Source of the DNA: DASXKD01 sp963734725
Lineage (GTDB): Bacteria > Actinomycetota > Actinomycetes > Streptosporangiales > Streptosporangiaceae
Assembly: GCA_963734725.1 (NCBI GenBank)
Contig: CAVTIX010000018.1
Coordinates: 124,001-188,000, forward strand
Direction of reading: 5' to 3'
DNA length: 64,000 nucleotides
Under the pieces are notes generated by a model that was given only the letters and a program-made list of their open reading frames with translations, did not search any database and was not told the origin of the DNA. The translations under genes and the position numbers were made by a program. Of this stretch, positions 35,696 to 43,897 are shown one piece after another (position 1 is the stretch's first letter; each line of letters starts with the position of its first letter).

Positions 35696-37153
35696 TCAGG
35701 TGCGGTATACCGCCCCGCCGTCGATCTCGTCCTTGGACAGCCGGCGCATCAGGTAGAGCCCTTCGAGCGCGAACTCCACGGCCGCGGCCGCGTGCCCGAG
35801 CGACTCGCTGCCCTCCATGCCGAGCCGCTGCATGATCCTGCCGAGCCCGGTCACCTCGCCGAGCCGGGCCAGCAGCCCGGCCGCGGGCACCAGTTCACCG
35901 GTCTCCACCGTGCCGCCGTCCTCGAACAGGGCGAGCAGCCCCGACAGGTCCGCGCCGCCGAGCCGGGCGCGGAAGGTGTCGGCGGTGGCCCGGCGGAGCG
36001 TGTGCTCCAGCACCTCCTGCTCCCTGCCTTCCTCGCTGACCTCGAACTCGACCTTGCCGCGCAGGCTGGTGACCACGGGCGGCAGGTCGCAGATCCGGGC
36101 CACCGGCGGCGCCTCGCCGGTCAGCGCGGCGCGGCGCACGGCGCCGGCCGCGGCGGACTCGGCCGCGGCGATCGCGAACCGGGCCGAGACGCCCGAGCGC
36201 GCGTCCACCGCGGGCGAGGCGCGGACCAGGCGGGCGAACCGCGCGATGACCTCGACCAGGTGGGCAGGCACCTGCGCGCCCGGGTCGGCGCCGTCCGGGC
36301 TGTCCGCGGCGATCTGTGCCTCCTGACGGATCAGGGCCAGCTCGGCGGACAGCGACCGCGGGTAGTGGGTGCGGATCTCGGCGCCGAACCGGTCCTTCAG
36401 TGGCGTGATGATCCGGCCGCGGCTGGTGTAGTCCTCCGGGTTGGCGCTGGCCACCAGGATCAGGTCGAGTGGCAGCCGCAGCGCGTAGCCGCGCACCCCG
36501 ATGTCCCGTTCCTCCAGCACGTTCAGCAGCGCCACCTGGATACGCTCGGCCAGGTCGGGAAGCTCGTTCAGGCAGAAGACGCCGCGGTTGGTGCGGGGCA
36601 CCAGACCGAAGTGGATCGTCTCGGCGTCGCCGAGGGTGCGGCCCTCCGCCACCTTGACCGGGTCGACGTCGCCGATCAGGTCGCCCACGCTGGTGTCGGG
36701 GGTGGCCAGCTTCTCCCCGTAACGCTCGCTGCGGTGCCGCCACGTCACCGGCAGCGCGCCCCCCTGCTCCGCGGCGATGCGCCGGCACCGGGCGCAAACG
36801 GGCTGGTAGGGATGGTCGTTGATCTCACACCCGGCGATCACTGGAGTCCATTCGTCCAGCAGTTCGGGAAGAGTCCTGATGAGCCGCGTCTTACCCTGGC
36901 CGCGCTCGCCGAGCAGCATCGTGTCGTGCCCGGCGAGGAGCGCCCGCTCCAACTGCGGGATCACGGTCTGGTCGAACCCGATGATCCCGGCAAATCTCTG
37001 CTCGCCCGCGCGCATCCTGGCCAGTAGGTTGCGCCGGATCTCGTCCTTAACGGCCTCGTAGCGGTGCCCGCTGGCCCGCAGTTCGCCCACCGTCGCGATC
37101 GCGGGATGGGGGGCGGCGGCAGCGGCCGGGTGGGTCTGATTGTCTGAGTGCAC
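35696..37153 (-). CDS. MoxR/magnesium-chelatase-like AAA ATPase
   Basis: A 485-residue AAA+ protein. Walker A is G82-E-R-G-Q-G-K-T, the Walker B region is VFCLNELPDLAERIQ, and sensor NPEDYTSRGRIITPLKDRFG follows. A Cys-rich insertion CEINDHPYQPVCARCRR near 110-126 could bind metal. It resembles actinobacterial sigma-54-interacting/chelatase ATPases that always pair with a VWA gene; the pair probably remodels or matures a target. No transported or metal-cofactor partner is adjacent. Confidence 0.9.
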   Translation of the reverse strand: MHSDNQTHPAAAAAPHPAIATVGELRASGHRYEAVKDEIRRNLLARMRAGEQRFAGIIGFDQTVIPQLERALLAGHDTMLLGERGQGKTRLIRTLPELLDEWTPVIAGCEINDHPYQPVCARCRRIAAEQGGALPVTWRHRSERYGEKLATPDTSVGDLIGDVDPVKVAEGRTLGDAETIHFGLVPRTNRGVFCLNELPDLAERIQVALLNVLEERDIGVRGYALRLPLDLILVASANPEDYTSRGRIITPLKDRFGAEIRTHYPRSLSAELALIRQEAQIAADSPDGADPGAQVPAHLVEVIARFARLVRASPAVDARSGVSARFAIAAAESAAAGAVRRAALTGEAPPVARICDLPPVVTSLRGKVEFEVSEEGREQEVLEHTLRRATADTFRARLGGADLSGLLALFEDGGTVETGELVPAAGLLARLGEVTGLGRIMQRLGMEGSESLGHAAAAVEFALEGLYLMRRLSKDEIDGGAVYRT

Positions 37154-37236
37154 GATTCGACACTATGTCCACATGGCCCGGAGCGGGCGCCGGCCCGGGC
37201 CGCCGGCGATACGACAGCACGGGTGAAGGGGACGAG

Positions 37237-38193
37237 ATGGCACGTGGGGATCCGGTGCTGGCGATCGACATCGGCGGCACCAAGGTGGCAGTCGGCTTGG
37301 TCGAACCGGGCGGGCGCTTGGCGTCGTGGACGCAGACCGAAACGCCCCGCGGGCTCGACGCCGGCCAGTTGTGGCGGACCGTGGAGGTGCTCTGCGAGCG
37401 CCTGCTCACCGAGGCGCGGGTAGACCCGCGGGCCGGCCTCGCCGGAGTGGGCTGTGGGTGCGGCGGGCCGATGGAGTGGCCGGCCGGGCGGGTCTCGCCG
37501 CTGAACATCCCCGCGTGGCGGTCGTTCCCGCTGCGGGAGAGGCTGCAGGAGCGTTTCCCGACAATCCCGGTGCGGCTGCACAACGACGCGATCTGCATGG
37601 CGGCGGGCGAACACTGGCGTGGCGCCGGGCGGGGCCGGCGCAGCATGCTCGGCATGGTGGTATCCACCGGCGTGGGCGGGGGCCTGGTGCTGGACGGGCG
37701 GCTCATCAACGGCGCGACCGGCAACGCTGGGCACATCGGGCACGTGGTGGTGGACCCGGGCGGCCCGTTCTGCACCTGCGGCGGGCGCGGCTGCCTGGAG
37801 GCCATCGCCCGGGGCCCGGCCCTGGCCGCCTGGGCGCAGGGGGAGGGGTGGCGGCCCGGCCAGGCCCCGGTGACCGCCAAGGAGCTCGCCGACGACGCGG
37901 CGCAGGGGCACCCGGTCGGGGTCGCCGCGCTGCGCCGGGCCGGCGAGGCGCTGGGCATCGCCATCGCCTCCGCCGTCCACCTGTGCGACCTGGAGGTGGT
38001 CGCTATCGGCGGAGGCCTGGCCCAGGCTGGTCCGCTGCTGTTCGGCCCGCTGGAAGAGGCGCTGCGCACCCACGCCGGGCTGGACTACGCCAGCAACGTC
38101 CCGGTGGTCGCCGCCGCGCTCGGGCAGAGCGCCGGGCTGATCGGCGCCGCGGCGCTGATATTCGCCGCCGACCGGTACTGGGCCGGCGGCTGA
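37237..38193 (+). CDS. glk: ROK-family sugar kinase (glucokinase-like)
   Basis: A 318-residue cytosolic kinase. ATP-binding LAIDIGGTKVAVGLVE is at the start, VRLHNDAICMAAGEHW follows with the catalytic Asp, and the ROK zinc motif is CTCGGRGCLEA. Without an N-terminal helix-turn-helix it is an enzyme rather than a repressor. ATG 37237 follows GAAGGGGA; an upstream ATG at 37165 adds unrelated residues. Glucose is the probable but unproven substrate. Confidence 0.9.
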   Translation: MARGDPVLAIDIGGTKVAVGLVEPGGRLASWTQTETPRGLDAGQLWRTVEVLCERLLTEARVDPRAGLAGVGCGCGGPMEWPAGRVSPLNIPAWRSFPLRERLQERFPTIPVRLHNDAICMAAGEHWRGAGRGRRSMLGMVVSTGVGGGLVLDGRLINGATGNAGHIGHVVVDPGGPFCTCGGRGCLEAIARGPALAAWAQGEGWRPGQAPVTAKELADDAAQGHPVGVAALRRAGEALGIAIASAVHLCDLEVVAIGGGLAQAGPLLFGPLEEALRTHAGLDYASNVPVVAAALGQSAGLIGAAALIFAADRYWAGG

Positions 38194-38256
38194 CCGCGAT
38201 TATGGCGGTCCCGGCCCGGGCGCCCTCTCATGGCCCGTTGCCCCGCTGACCGCGCG

Positions 38257-38301
38257 TGGTTGGACGCTTGCTGTCAAAGATGAACTGCAAACGTCCAACC
38301 A
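38257..38301. terminator. Hairpin terminator between convergent glk and hpd
   Basis: TGGTTGGACGCTTGC at 38257-38271 pairs with 38287-38301 with one mismatch across a 15-nt loop. The position between two convergent genes suggests it serves both. Confidence 0.65.
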
Positions 38302-38336
38302 TGGAGAGACGCCGCCGCCGGGAGCGGGCTCTCGGG

Positions 38337-39464
38337 TCAGAGGTTGCCGCGGAGGGCCTGCTCCCGCTCGATGGCCTCGAACAGCGCTTTGAAGTTGCCC
38401 TTGCCGAAGCCCTCCGAGCCGTGTCGCTCGATCAGCTCGAAGAAGACCGTCGGCCGGTCCTGCACCGGCTTGGTGAAAATCTGCAGCAGGTACCCGTCCT
38501 CGTCCCGGTCGGCGAGGATCTTCTCGGCGGCCAGCTCGGCAAGCGGCACGCGGGTCTCGCCGGCCCAGGCGCCGAGCTGCTCGTAGTAGGTGTCCGGGGT
38601 GTCCAGGAAGTCCACCCCGGCGGCCTTCATGGCGCGCACGGTGGTCACGATGTCGTCGGTGGCCAGGGCGATGTGCTGGACGCCGGGCCCGCCGTAGAAC
38701 TCCAGGTACTCGTCGATCTGCGACTTCTTCTTACCGGGCGCGGGCTCGTTGATCGGGAGCTTGACCTTGCGCGAGCCGTCCGCGACCACCTTGCTCATCA
38801 GCGCGGAGTACTCGGTGGCGATGTCGTCGCCGACGAACTCCTTCATGTTGGTGAAGCCCATGACCTGGTGGTAGTAGGCGACCCACTCGTTCATGCGGCC
38901 GAGTTCCACATTGCCCACGCAGTGGTCGATCTCGGTGAAGAACGGCCGGTCCGGCGGTGCCACCACCGGATTCGCCGCCACGTAGCCGGGCAGGTACCGG
39001 CCCGAGTAGTTGGACCGCTCAACCAGCGTGTGCGTGGTGTCGCCGTAAGCGGCGATGGTAGCCAGCGCCACCTTGCCGTGCTCGTCTTCGAAGGTCTGCG
39101 GAGCGGAGATCGCGCGGGCGCCGCGCGCGACCGCGTAGCCGAACGCCTCTTCGGCGTTGGTCACGCCGATCGACAGGTCGGTCACGCCGTCGCCGTGCTC
39201 GGCCACGTGCGCGCCGAGCGCGGTGCCCGCCCGGACCGGCCCGCGCAGCACGAACCGCGCCTGGCCGGAGGCCAGCACGTAGGCGGCCTCGTCCCGGCAC
39301 CCGGTCTCCGGGCCCCGGTAGGCGACGCACCGCATGCCGAAGGCGGTGGAGTAGTAGTGCGCAGCCTGGCGGGCGTTGCCCACCGCGAAAACAACCGCGT
39401 CGACGCCGGTGACGTGGAAACCGTCCGCCGTTTCTGGTTGATCGTGCCAGCCGTTGGTCGCCAT
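38337..39464 (-). CDS. hpd: 4-hydroxyphenylpyruvate dioxygenase
   Basis: A 375-residue non-heme iron dioxygenase converting 4-hydroxyphenylpyruvate to homogentisate in tyrosine degradation. It has two vicinal-oxygen-chelate domains and the iron ligands H181 (EIDHCVG), H264 (VQHIALAT) and E343 (FFELIERHG), with the GKGNFKALFEAIEREQ C-terminus. ATG 39464 follows AAGGAG. An AsnC/Lrp regulator is divergently transcribed and probably controls it. Confidence 0.96.
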   Translation of the reverse strand: MATNGWHDQPETADGFHVTGVDAVVFAVGNARQAAHYYSTAFGMRCVAYRGPETGCRDEAAYVLASGQARFVLRGPVRAGTALGAHVAEHGDGVTDLSIGVTNAEEAFGYAVARGARAISAPQTFEDEHGKVALATIAAYGDTTHTLVERSNYSGRYLPGYVAANPVVAPPDRPFFTEIDHCVGNVELGRMNEWVAYYHQVMGFTNMKEFVGDDIATEYSALMSKVVADGSRKVKLPINEPAPGKKKSQIDEYLEFYGGPGVQHIALATDDIVTTVRAMKAAGVDFLDTPDTYYEQLGAWAGETRVPLAELAAEKILADRDEDGYLLQIFTKPVQDRPTVFFELIERHGSEGFGKGNFKALFEAIEREQALRGNL

Positions 39465-39644
39465 CGTCCGCTCCTTCGCGCCGCCGCCCGGCCGCGCTCC
39501 TTCGCGCAGCCGTCCGATGAAGGCAGCATGCGAGTGGTCAGGCATGATGTGCAAGAGTTCCCTGCTGTACTAGTCGTTTTGTATAGTCAAATGCGGCTCA
39601 TATCCGGAAAACTGCACAGCCTGCCTGCATCGGAGGGGGTGGCC

Positions 39645-40265
39645 GTGATCGACGAGCTGGACGCGCGGCTGATCGAGCTGCTCACCGGCGAGCCCCGCGT
39701 GGGGATGCTGGAGGCGTCCCGGCGGTTCGGGGTGGCGCGGGGCACCGTGCAGGCCCGGCTGGACCGGCTGCAGGCCAGAGGGGTGGTGACCGGCTACGGG
39801 CCGGACGTGGACCCGGCGGCGCTCGACCACGCGGTGACCGCGTTCGTCACCCTGGAGATCCGCCAGGCGGGCGGTCACGACCCGGTCGCGGAGCGGCTGG
39901 CGGCCATTCCCGAGGTGCTCGAAGTGCACACGATCACCGGTGCCGGGGACATGCTGTGCCGGGTCGTCGCCCGCACCAACGCGGACCTGCAGCGGGTGAT
40001 CGACGCGATCGTCGGCGCCGAGGGCGTGGTGCGGGCGTCCACGGTGATCGCGCTCGCCACCCCGGTGCCCTACCGGGTGCTGCCGCTGGTGCGCACCGCC
40101 GCGCGGGCCGCCCCCGCGCGCGGCTGCGCCGGCCAGCGCTGCGCCCCGCCCGTGCCCCAGTTCACCGTCTTCCCATTCATGATCATGAGATTCGGGGCGT
40201 CATGGCGCCACCAAGGTCATGATCACGAGCGCGGTCGGCCGGGGGTACGGGTAGCGATGGGCTGA
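39645..40265 (+). CDS. Lrp/AsnC-family transcriptional regulator
   Basis: A 206-residue regulator. Its N-terminal helix-turn-helix is IDELDARLIELLTGEP through GVARGTVQARLDRLQARGV, followed by the RAM ligand domain (VTAFVTLEIRQAG; HTITGAGDMLCRVVARTNADL). GTG 39645 sits 8 bp after GGAGG. Typical members end about 155 residues in. The last 50 residues here are atypical, and about 15 of them are encoded by a 46-bp palindromic repeat (40180-40225), so the tail looks like an accidental extension. It is divergent from hpd, its likely target. Confidence 0.9.
   Translation: MIDELDARLIELLTGEPRVGMLEASRRFGVARGTVQARLDRLQARGVVTGYGPDVDPAALDHAVTAFVTLEIRQAGGHDPVAERLAAIPEVLEVHTITGAGDMLCRVVARTNADLQRVIDAIVGAEGVVRASTVIALATPVPYRVLPLVRTAARAAPARGCAGQRCAPPVPQFTVFPFMIMRFGASWRHQGHDHERGRPGVRVAMG
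40180..40225. repeat. 46-bp palindromic repeat, copy 2, inside the Lrp gene 3' end
   Basis: It begins TGATCATGA and ends TCATGATCA, is exactly 46 bp like the element at 125-170, and shares CGCC-CCAA-GTCATGATCA on its right side. The interior is less self-complementary than copy 1. It is translated as part of the Lrp-type regulator's C-terminal tail. Confidence 0.65.
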
Positions 40266-40317
40266 TTGTCCGGCTTGGGGACCAAGCGCCAGGCGCAGGT
40301 GGCGAGTGTGGGCTGGG

Positions 40318-40914
40318 CTAGCCGACCGCGGGCGGTTTACCGGCGCCGGTGAGGCCGCAGGCGATGTCCAGGACGACGTCGCGCAACTGGGCCGGGTCGT
40401 CGGTCCGGTCGGCGAAGAACATGCAGCCGAAGCTCACGCTGGCCAGGGCGACCGCGGCGCGGATCTGGTCCGGCAGCGGCGCGTCCGGCTCGGTGAGCAA
40501 GCCGACGAGCGCGTCCATCCGCTCGCGGAACAGATGGCTGCGGTTCTTGGCGTGCGCCAGGCTGTTGACCGAGGCCTGGTTGTGCTGGAGCATCCGGAAG
40601 ACCTGGCCGCCTTCGGCCACAATGCGGTAGTAGCGGTCCAGCACCTGCGCCCGGGACTCCGGCGTGCGGGGCAGCGTCTTGCCCCAGGCGACGAGGTCGT
40701 CCATCTGGCCGAAGTAGTCCTCGACCAGGCTGGCCACGATGTCTTCCTTGGACTTGAAGTGGTAATAGAGCGCGGCCTTGGTGACGTCGAGCCGTTCCGC
40801 GATCTCCCGCAGCGAGGTCTTGTCATAACCCTGCTCGGCGAACAGCTCCAGGGCCACGGACTGGATGCGCTGCCTGGTGTCGGGGCGGGCGTGCGCCTCC
40901 CTGGTCTCAGTCAC
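40318..40914 (-). CDS. TetR-family repressor, divergent from an MFS exporter
   Basis: A 198-residue regulator with the TetR helix-turn-helix QRIQSVALELFAEQGYDKTS, then REIAERLDVTKAALYYHFKS. The C-terminal ligand domain is not classifiable. GTG 40914 start. It is divergent from the 14-TM transporter, and two inverted operator-like copies lie between, so it probably represses both genes until a toxic ligand binds. Confidence 0.92.
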   Translation of the reverse strand: MTETREAHARPDTRQRIQSVALELFAEQGYDKTSLREIAERLDVTKAALYYHFKSKEDIVASLVEDYFGQMDDLVAWGKTLPRTPESRAQVLDRYYRIVAEGGQVFRMLQHNQASVNSLAHAKNRSHLFRERMDALVGLLTEPDAPLPDQIRAAVALASVSFGCMFFADRTDDPAQLRDVVLDIACGLTGAGKPPAVG

Positions 40915-40988
40915 CGGTTCTGCGCCTCCCGCCTTCGCTCCGGGCCTGGAGTTTTGACCAGGCTTGGTGTCCGCTCTTGGCCGATCGA

Positions 40989-41063
40989 AACTTACTTGAC
41001 GACCGGTTAGTTCACCATTTATGGTATGAGCATACGGCCAAACTTACCGGTCGGCAAGTAGGT
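40989..41063. promoter_or_regulatory. TetR operator pair and MFS promoter
   Basis: Two 23-24 bp related sites lie in opposite orientation: 40989-41012 (containing ACTTGACGACCGGTTAGTT) and 41041-41063 (complement ACCTACTTGCCGACCGGTAAG). A sigma-70-like promoter for the exporter overlaps the first: TTGACG at 40996-41001 and TATGGT at 41020-41025, 18 bp spacing. The arrangement fits repression of both divergent genes by the adjacent TetR protein. Confidence 0.65.
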
Positions 41064-41170
41064 AGCGGGTAACTGGGCGCTACGGCGGCCGGTGCGGAGG
41101 GGCCCGCAGGGACTACGGCGGGCCGGAGGGATCAGCGACGGGCCAGGAAGGCCAGAGGAGGGAGCGCGGC

Positions 41171-42736
41171 ATGGCGGAGGCGAAAGCCGCTGCAGCACCT
41201 AGCGGGGGCGCCGACAGCACCGGTGTGCGGCGGGAGGTGCTCATCATCCTCCCCGGGCTGCTGCTCGCGATCATGCTGGCCATGCTGGACCAGCTGGTCG
41301 TCTCCACCGCGCTGCCCAGGATCGTCGGTGACCTCGGCGGGGTGACGCACCTGTCCTGGGTGGTGACCGCCTACGTGCTCGCCTCGACGGTGACCACGCC
41401 GCTGTACGGCAAGCTGGGCGACCAGTTCGGCCGCAAGCGCTGGCTGATGATCGCGATCGTGATATTCCTGGCCGGCTCGGCCCTGTCCGGCCTCGCGCAC
41501 TCGATGGACCAGCTCATCGCGTTCCGCGCGCTGCAGGGCCTCGGCGCGGGCGGCCTGCTCGTCGGCGCGATCGCGACCATCGGGGACCTGGTGTCGCCGC
41601 GCGAGCGCGGCCAGTACATGGGCTACATCATGGGCGTGATGACCCTGGCCATGATCGCTGGGCCACTGGTCGGCGGCTACATCACCGAGAACTTCAGCTG
41701 GCGGTGGATCTTCTACATCAACATGCCCATCGGTGGCGCCGCCCTGCTGTACCTGGCCGCGACCATGCACCTGCCGCGGCACCGGGTCAAGCACAAGATC
41801 GACTATGCGGGGGCGGTGACCCTCGCCATCGCCGCCACCTCGATCATCCTGATGACCACCTGGGGCGGCACCCAGTACGCCTGGGGGTCGGCGCAGGTCA
41901 TCGGGCTTATCGTGCTCGCGATCCTCAGCACCGCGGCGTTCCTGGCCATCGAGGCACGCGCGGCCGAGCCGATCATGCCGCTGGGCGTGTTCCGCAACCG
42001 CAACTTCTCCGTCGCCATCGCGATGAGCTTCCTGCTCGGCCTGGCGCTGTTCGGCGCGCTGACCTTCCTGCCGCTGTACCAGCAGACCGTGCAGCACCTG
42101 TCGCCTACGACGAGCGGCCTGATGCTGATCCCGATGATGCTCGGGTCAACCGTGACGGCGCTGATCTCGGGCCAGGTCACGACCAAGACCGGCCGGTACA
42201 AGGCGCTGCCGATCATCGGCGCGGGGATGATGACGATCGGGATGTACCTGCTCACCGGGATCGGCCTGCACACCAGCCTGGTCACCATGGGGTTCTACTT
42301 CGCCGTGATCGGGCTCGGCATGGGCTTCCTGATGCAGATCACCACGCTCGTGGCGCAGAACAGCGTGGCCCCGCAGGAGATGGGCGTGGCGAGCAGCGCC
42401 CGTACCTTCTTCCAGCAGATCGGCGGGTCGCTCGGGGTGGCGGCGTTCGGCGCGGTCTTCGCCCGGCGGCTGGTCGAATCGCTGACCGCGCACCTGCCCG
42501 GGGCGCACGTGAACGTGAAGGGCGCCCAGCTCAACCCGGCCACGGTGAACCACCTGCCCGTGCTGGTGCGCGAGGACTTCTTCGTGGCGATCACGCACGC
42601 GGTCACCGGGGTGTTCTGGCTGGTCGTGCCCGCGGCCGCGATCGTGTTCGGGCTCGCCTGGCTGATCAAGGAGGTCCCGCTGCGCGGCCGGGCCCCCGTG
42701 GCGGAGGAGCCCGTCACGCCGGAACTGGTGAGCTGA
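41171..42736 (+). CDS. MFS drug exporter, DHA2 (EmrB/QacA) family
   Basis: A 521-residue membrane protein with about 14 TM helices. Motifs include MLDQLVVSTALPRIVGDLGG in TM1, the loop motif GKLGDQFGRKRW and the antiporter-type motif C region IAGPLVGGYITENFSWRWIF. It exports drugs or toxic metabolites by proton antiport; the ligand is unknown. ATG 41171 follows AGGAGGGAG. A TetR gene and operators are upstream. The stop is followed 4 bp later by MITE copy D. Confidence 0.93.
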   Translation: MAEAKAAAAPSGGADSTGVRREVLIILPGLLLAIMLAMLDQLVVSTALPRIVGDLGGVTHLSWVVTAYVLASTVTTPLYGKLGDQFGRKRWLMIAIVIFLAGSALSGLAHSMDQLIAFRALQGLGAGGLLVGAIATIGDLVSPRERGQYMGYIMGVMTLAMIAGPLVGGYITENFSWRWIFYINMPIGGAALLYLAATMHLPRHRVKHKIDYAGAVTLAIAATSIILMTTWGGTQYAWGSAQVIGLIVLAILSTAAFLAIEARAAEPIMPLGVFRNRNFSVAIAMSFLLGLALFGALTFLPLYQQTVQHLSPTTSGLMLIPMMLGSTVTALISGQVTTKTGRYKALPIIGAGMMTIGMYLLTGIGLHTSLVTMGFYFAVIGLGMGFLMQITTLVAQNSVAPQEMGVASSARTFFQQIGGSLGVAAFGAVFARRLVESLTAHLPGAHVNVKGAQLNPATVNHLPVLVREDFFVAITHAVTGVFWLVVPAAAIVFGLAWLIKEVPLRGRAPVAEEPVTPELVS

Positions 42737-42740
42737 CGCC

Positions 42741-42923
42741 TAGGGCGTGTCTTATAGATCTATGCCGTAGCGAGCGGCCGCCGGCGGGATGCGTCGCAAG
42801 GCGGAGGAGGAGCCCAGAGCGAAGCTATGGGCGACGACGACAACGCCGCGAGGCCCCGCTCGCCTCCCCGTCGCCCTTCATTGCGGACGCGCAGCAGGCT
42901 GGATCATATGTAAGACATGCCCT
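42741..42923. mobile_element. MITE copy D (long form, 183 bp)
   Basis: Left end TAGGGCGTGTCTTATAGATC; right end, complemented, reads AGGGCATGTCTTACATATG. The interior is close to copy E over the first 110 bp (GTAGCGAGCGGCCGCCGGCG, CGCAAGGCGGAGGAGGAGCC), then differs by a 20-bp insertion-like stretch (CTCGCCTCCCCGTCGCCC). It begins 4 bp after the MFS stop codon. Confidence 0.87.
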
Positions 42924-42936
42924 CACACAGGCATAA

Positions 42937-43083
42937 CGCCGGCCCCCGCAACGTGACGCGGGGCCGGCGCAGGTGTGCGGGGCAAGCCCGCCGGAGCGAG
43001 CGCCGGCCCGGCCGACTGGGGTCGGCCCTGACCGTTCAGCGCAAGATGGCCGTGGCGCCCCGCTCGCCGGGCGCCACGGCCAT
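42937..43083. terminator. Three hairpins between convergent MFS and greA genes
   Basis: Hairpin 1 is 42937-42949/42958-42969 with one bulged C. Hairpin 2 is GGCCGAC/GTCGGCC at 43010-43016/43021-43027. Hairpin 3 is a perfect 15-bp stem 43046-43060/43069-43083 (ATGGCCGTGGCGCCC), 26 bp from the greA stop. Hairpin 3 is probably the greA terminator; the first two would stop transcription from the MFS side. Confidence 0.7.
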
Positions 43084-43109
43084 TCCTGTCACGCAGTTTG
43101 TGGCGCTGC

Positions 43110-43607
43110 TCACGCCCCGCCGTAGGGGACCGCTTCGAGGATCTCGACCGTAGCGGCGCGTCCGTTCGGCAGGTTGTAGGTCGCGGTCTCGCCGACCTTC
43201 TTCCCTGAGATAGCGCTGCCCAGCGGGGAGCGTGGCGAATACACGTCGATGGGCGCGCCGCTTTCCTCGCGCGAGGCGAGCAGGAAGGTGACCTCGTCCT
43301 CGTCGCCGGCGAACCTGATCGTCACGGTCATCCCGGGACCCACGACGCCTTCGGTCCGGGGCGGGTCGCCTACCTTCGCGTTCTCCAGGATGTGCTGGAT
43401 CTGCCGGATCCGTGCTTCCTGCTTGCCCTGCTCCTCCTTGGCGGCGTGGTAGCCGCCGTTCTCACGCAGGTCGCCCTCGTCTCTAGCGGCCTCGATCTTC
43501 TTCGCGATCTCCACACGCGCGGGGCCAGCCAGATAGTCGAGCTCCGCCTTGAGTCGGTCATGCGCCTCCTGGGTGAGCCAGGTGACATCCTCGCGTGTCT
43601 CGGTCAC
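43110..43607 (-). CDS. greA: Transcription elongation factor GreA
   Basis: A 165-residue protein. The N-terminal coiled coil (LKAELDYLAGPARVEIAKKI through DLRENGGYHAAKEEQ) carries the acidic tip, and the C-terminal FKBP-like domain contains SPLGSAISGKKVGETA. It rescues backtracked RNA polymerase by stimulating transcript cleavage. GTG 43607 follows AAGGAG. It is divergent from mca, as in mycobacteria. Confidence 0.96.
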   Translation of the reverse strand: MTETREDVTWLTQEAHDRLKAELDYLAGPARVEIAKKIEAARDEGDLRENGGYHAAKEEQGKQEARIRQIQHILENAKVGDPPRTEGVVGPGMTVTIRFAGDEDEVTFLLASREESGAPIDVYSPRSPLGSAISGKKVGETATYNLPNGRAATVEILEAVPYGGA

Positions 43608-43897
43608 GGGTACTCCTTGCCTGCATTGCGGACGGTGAGGTCCGCATGGAGCCAGCCTGGCCCCATGGGTATCGGGGGGTGCCTTTATGGCCCCCGAGGT
43701 AACTCTTCGAGGTTACAAGGGTGCGGGGTAAGCCCGCGCCAGTCAATAACCTGCTGGGACAGAGCACGGGAATAAGTTCGCGTATCCGGGGTGCTGTCGT
43801 GCAGGATAATGACCCGGGCGCTGTCCCGGCCAGTACGCAATCACCTGGCCGCCAGTGCCTTGACCGTGACCGTATTCCCGTACGCGGGGGAATTTCT

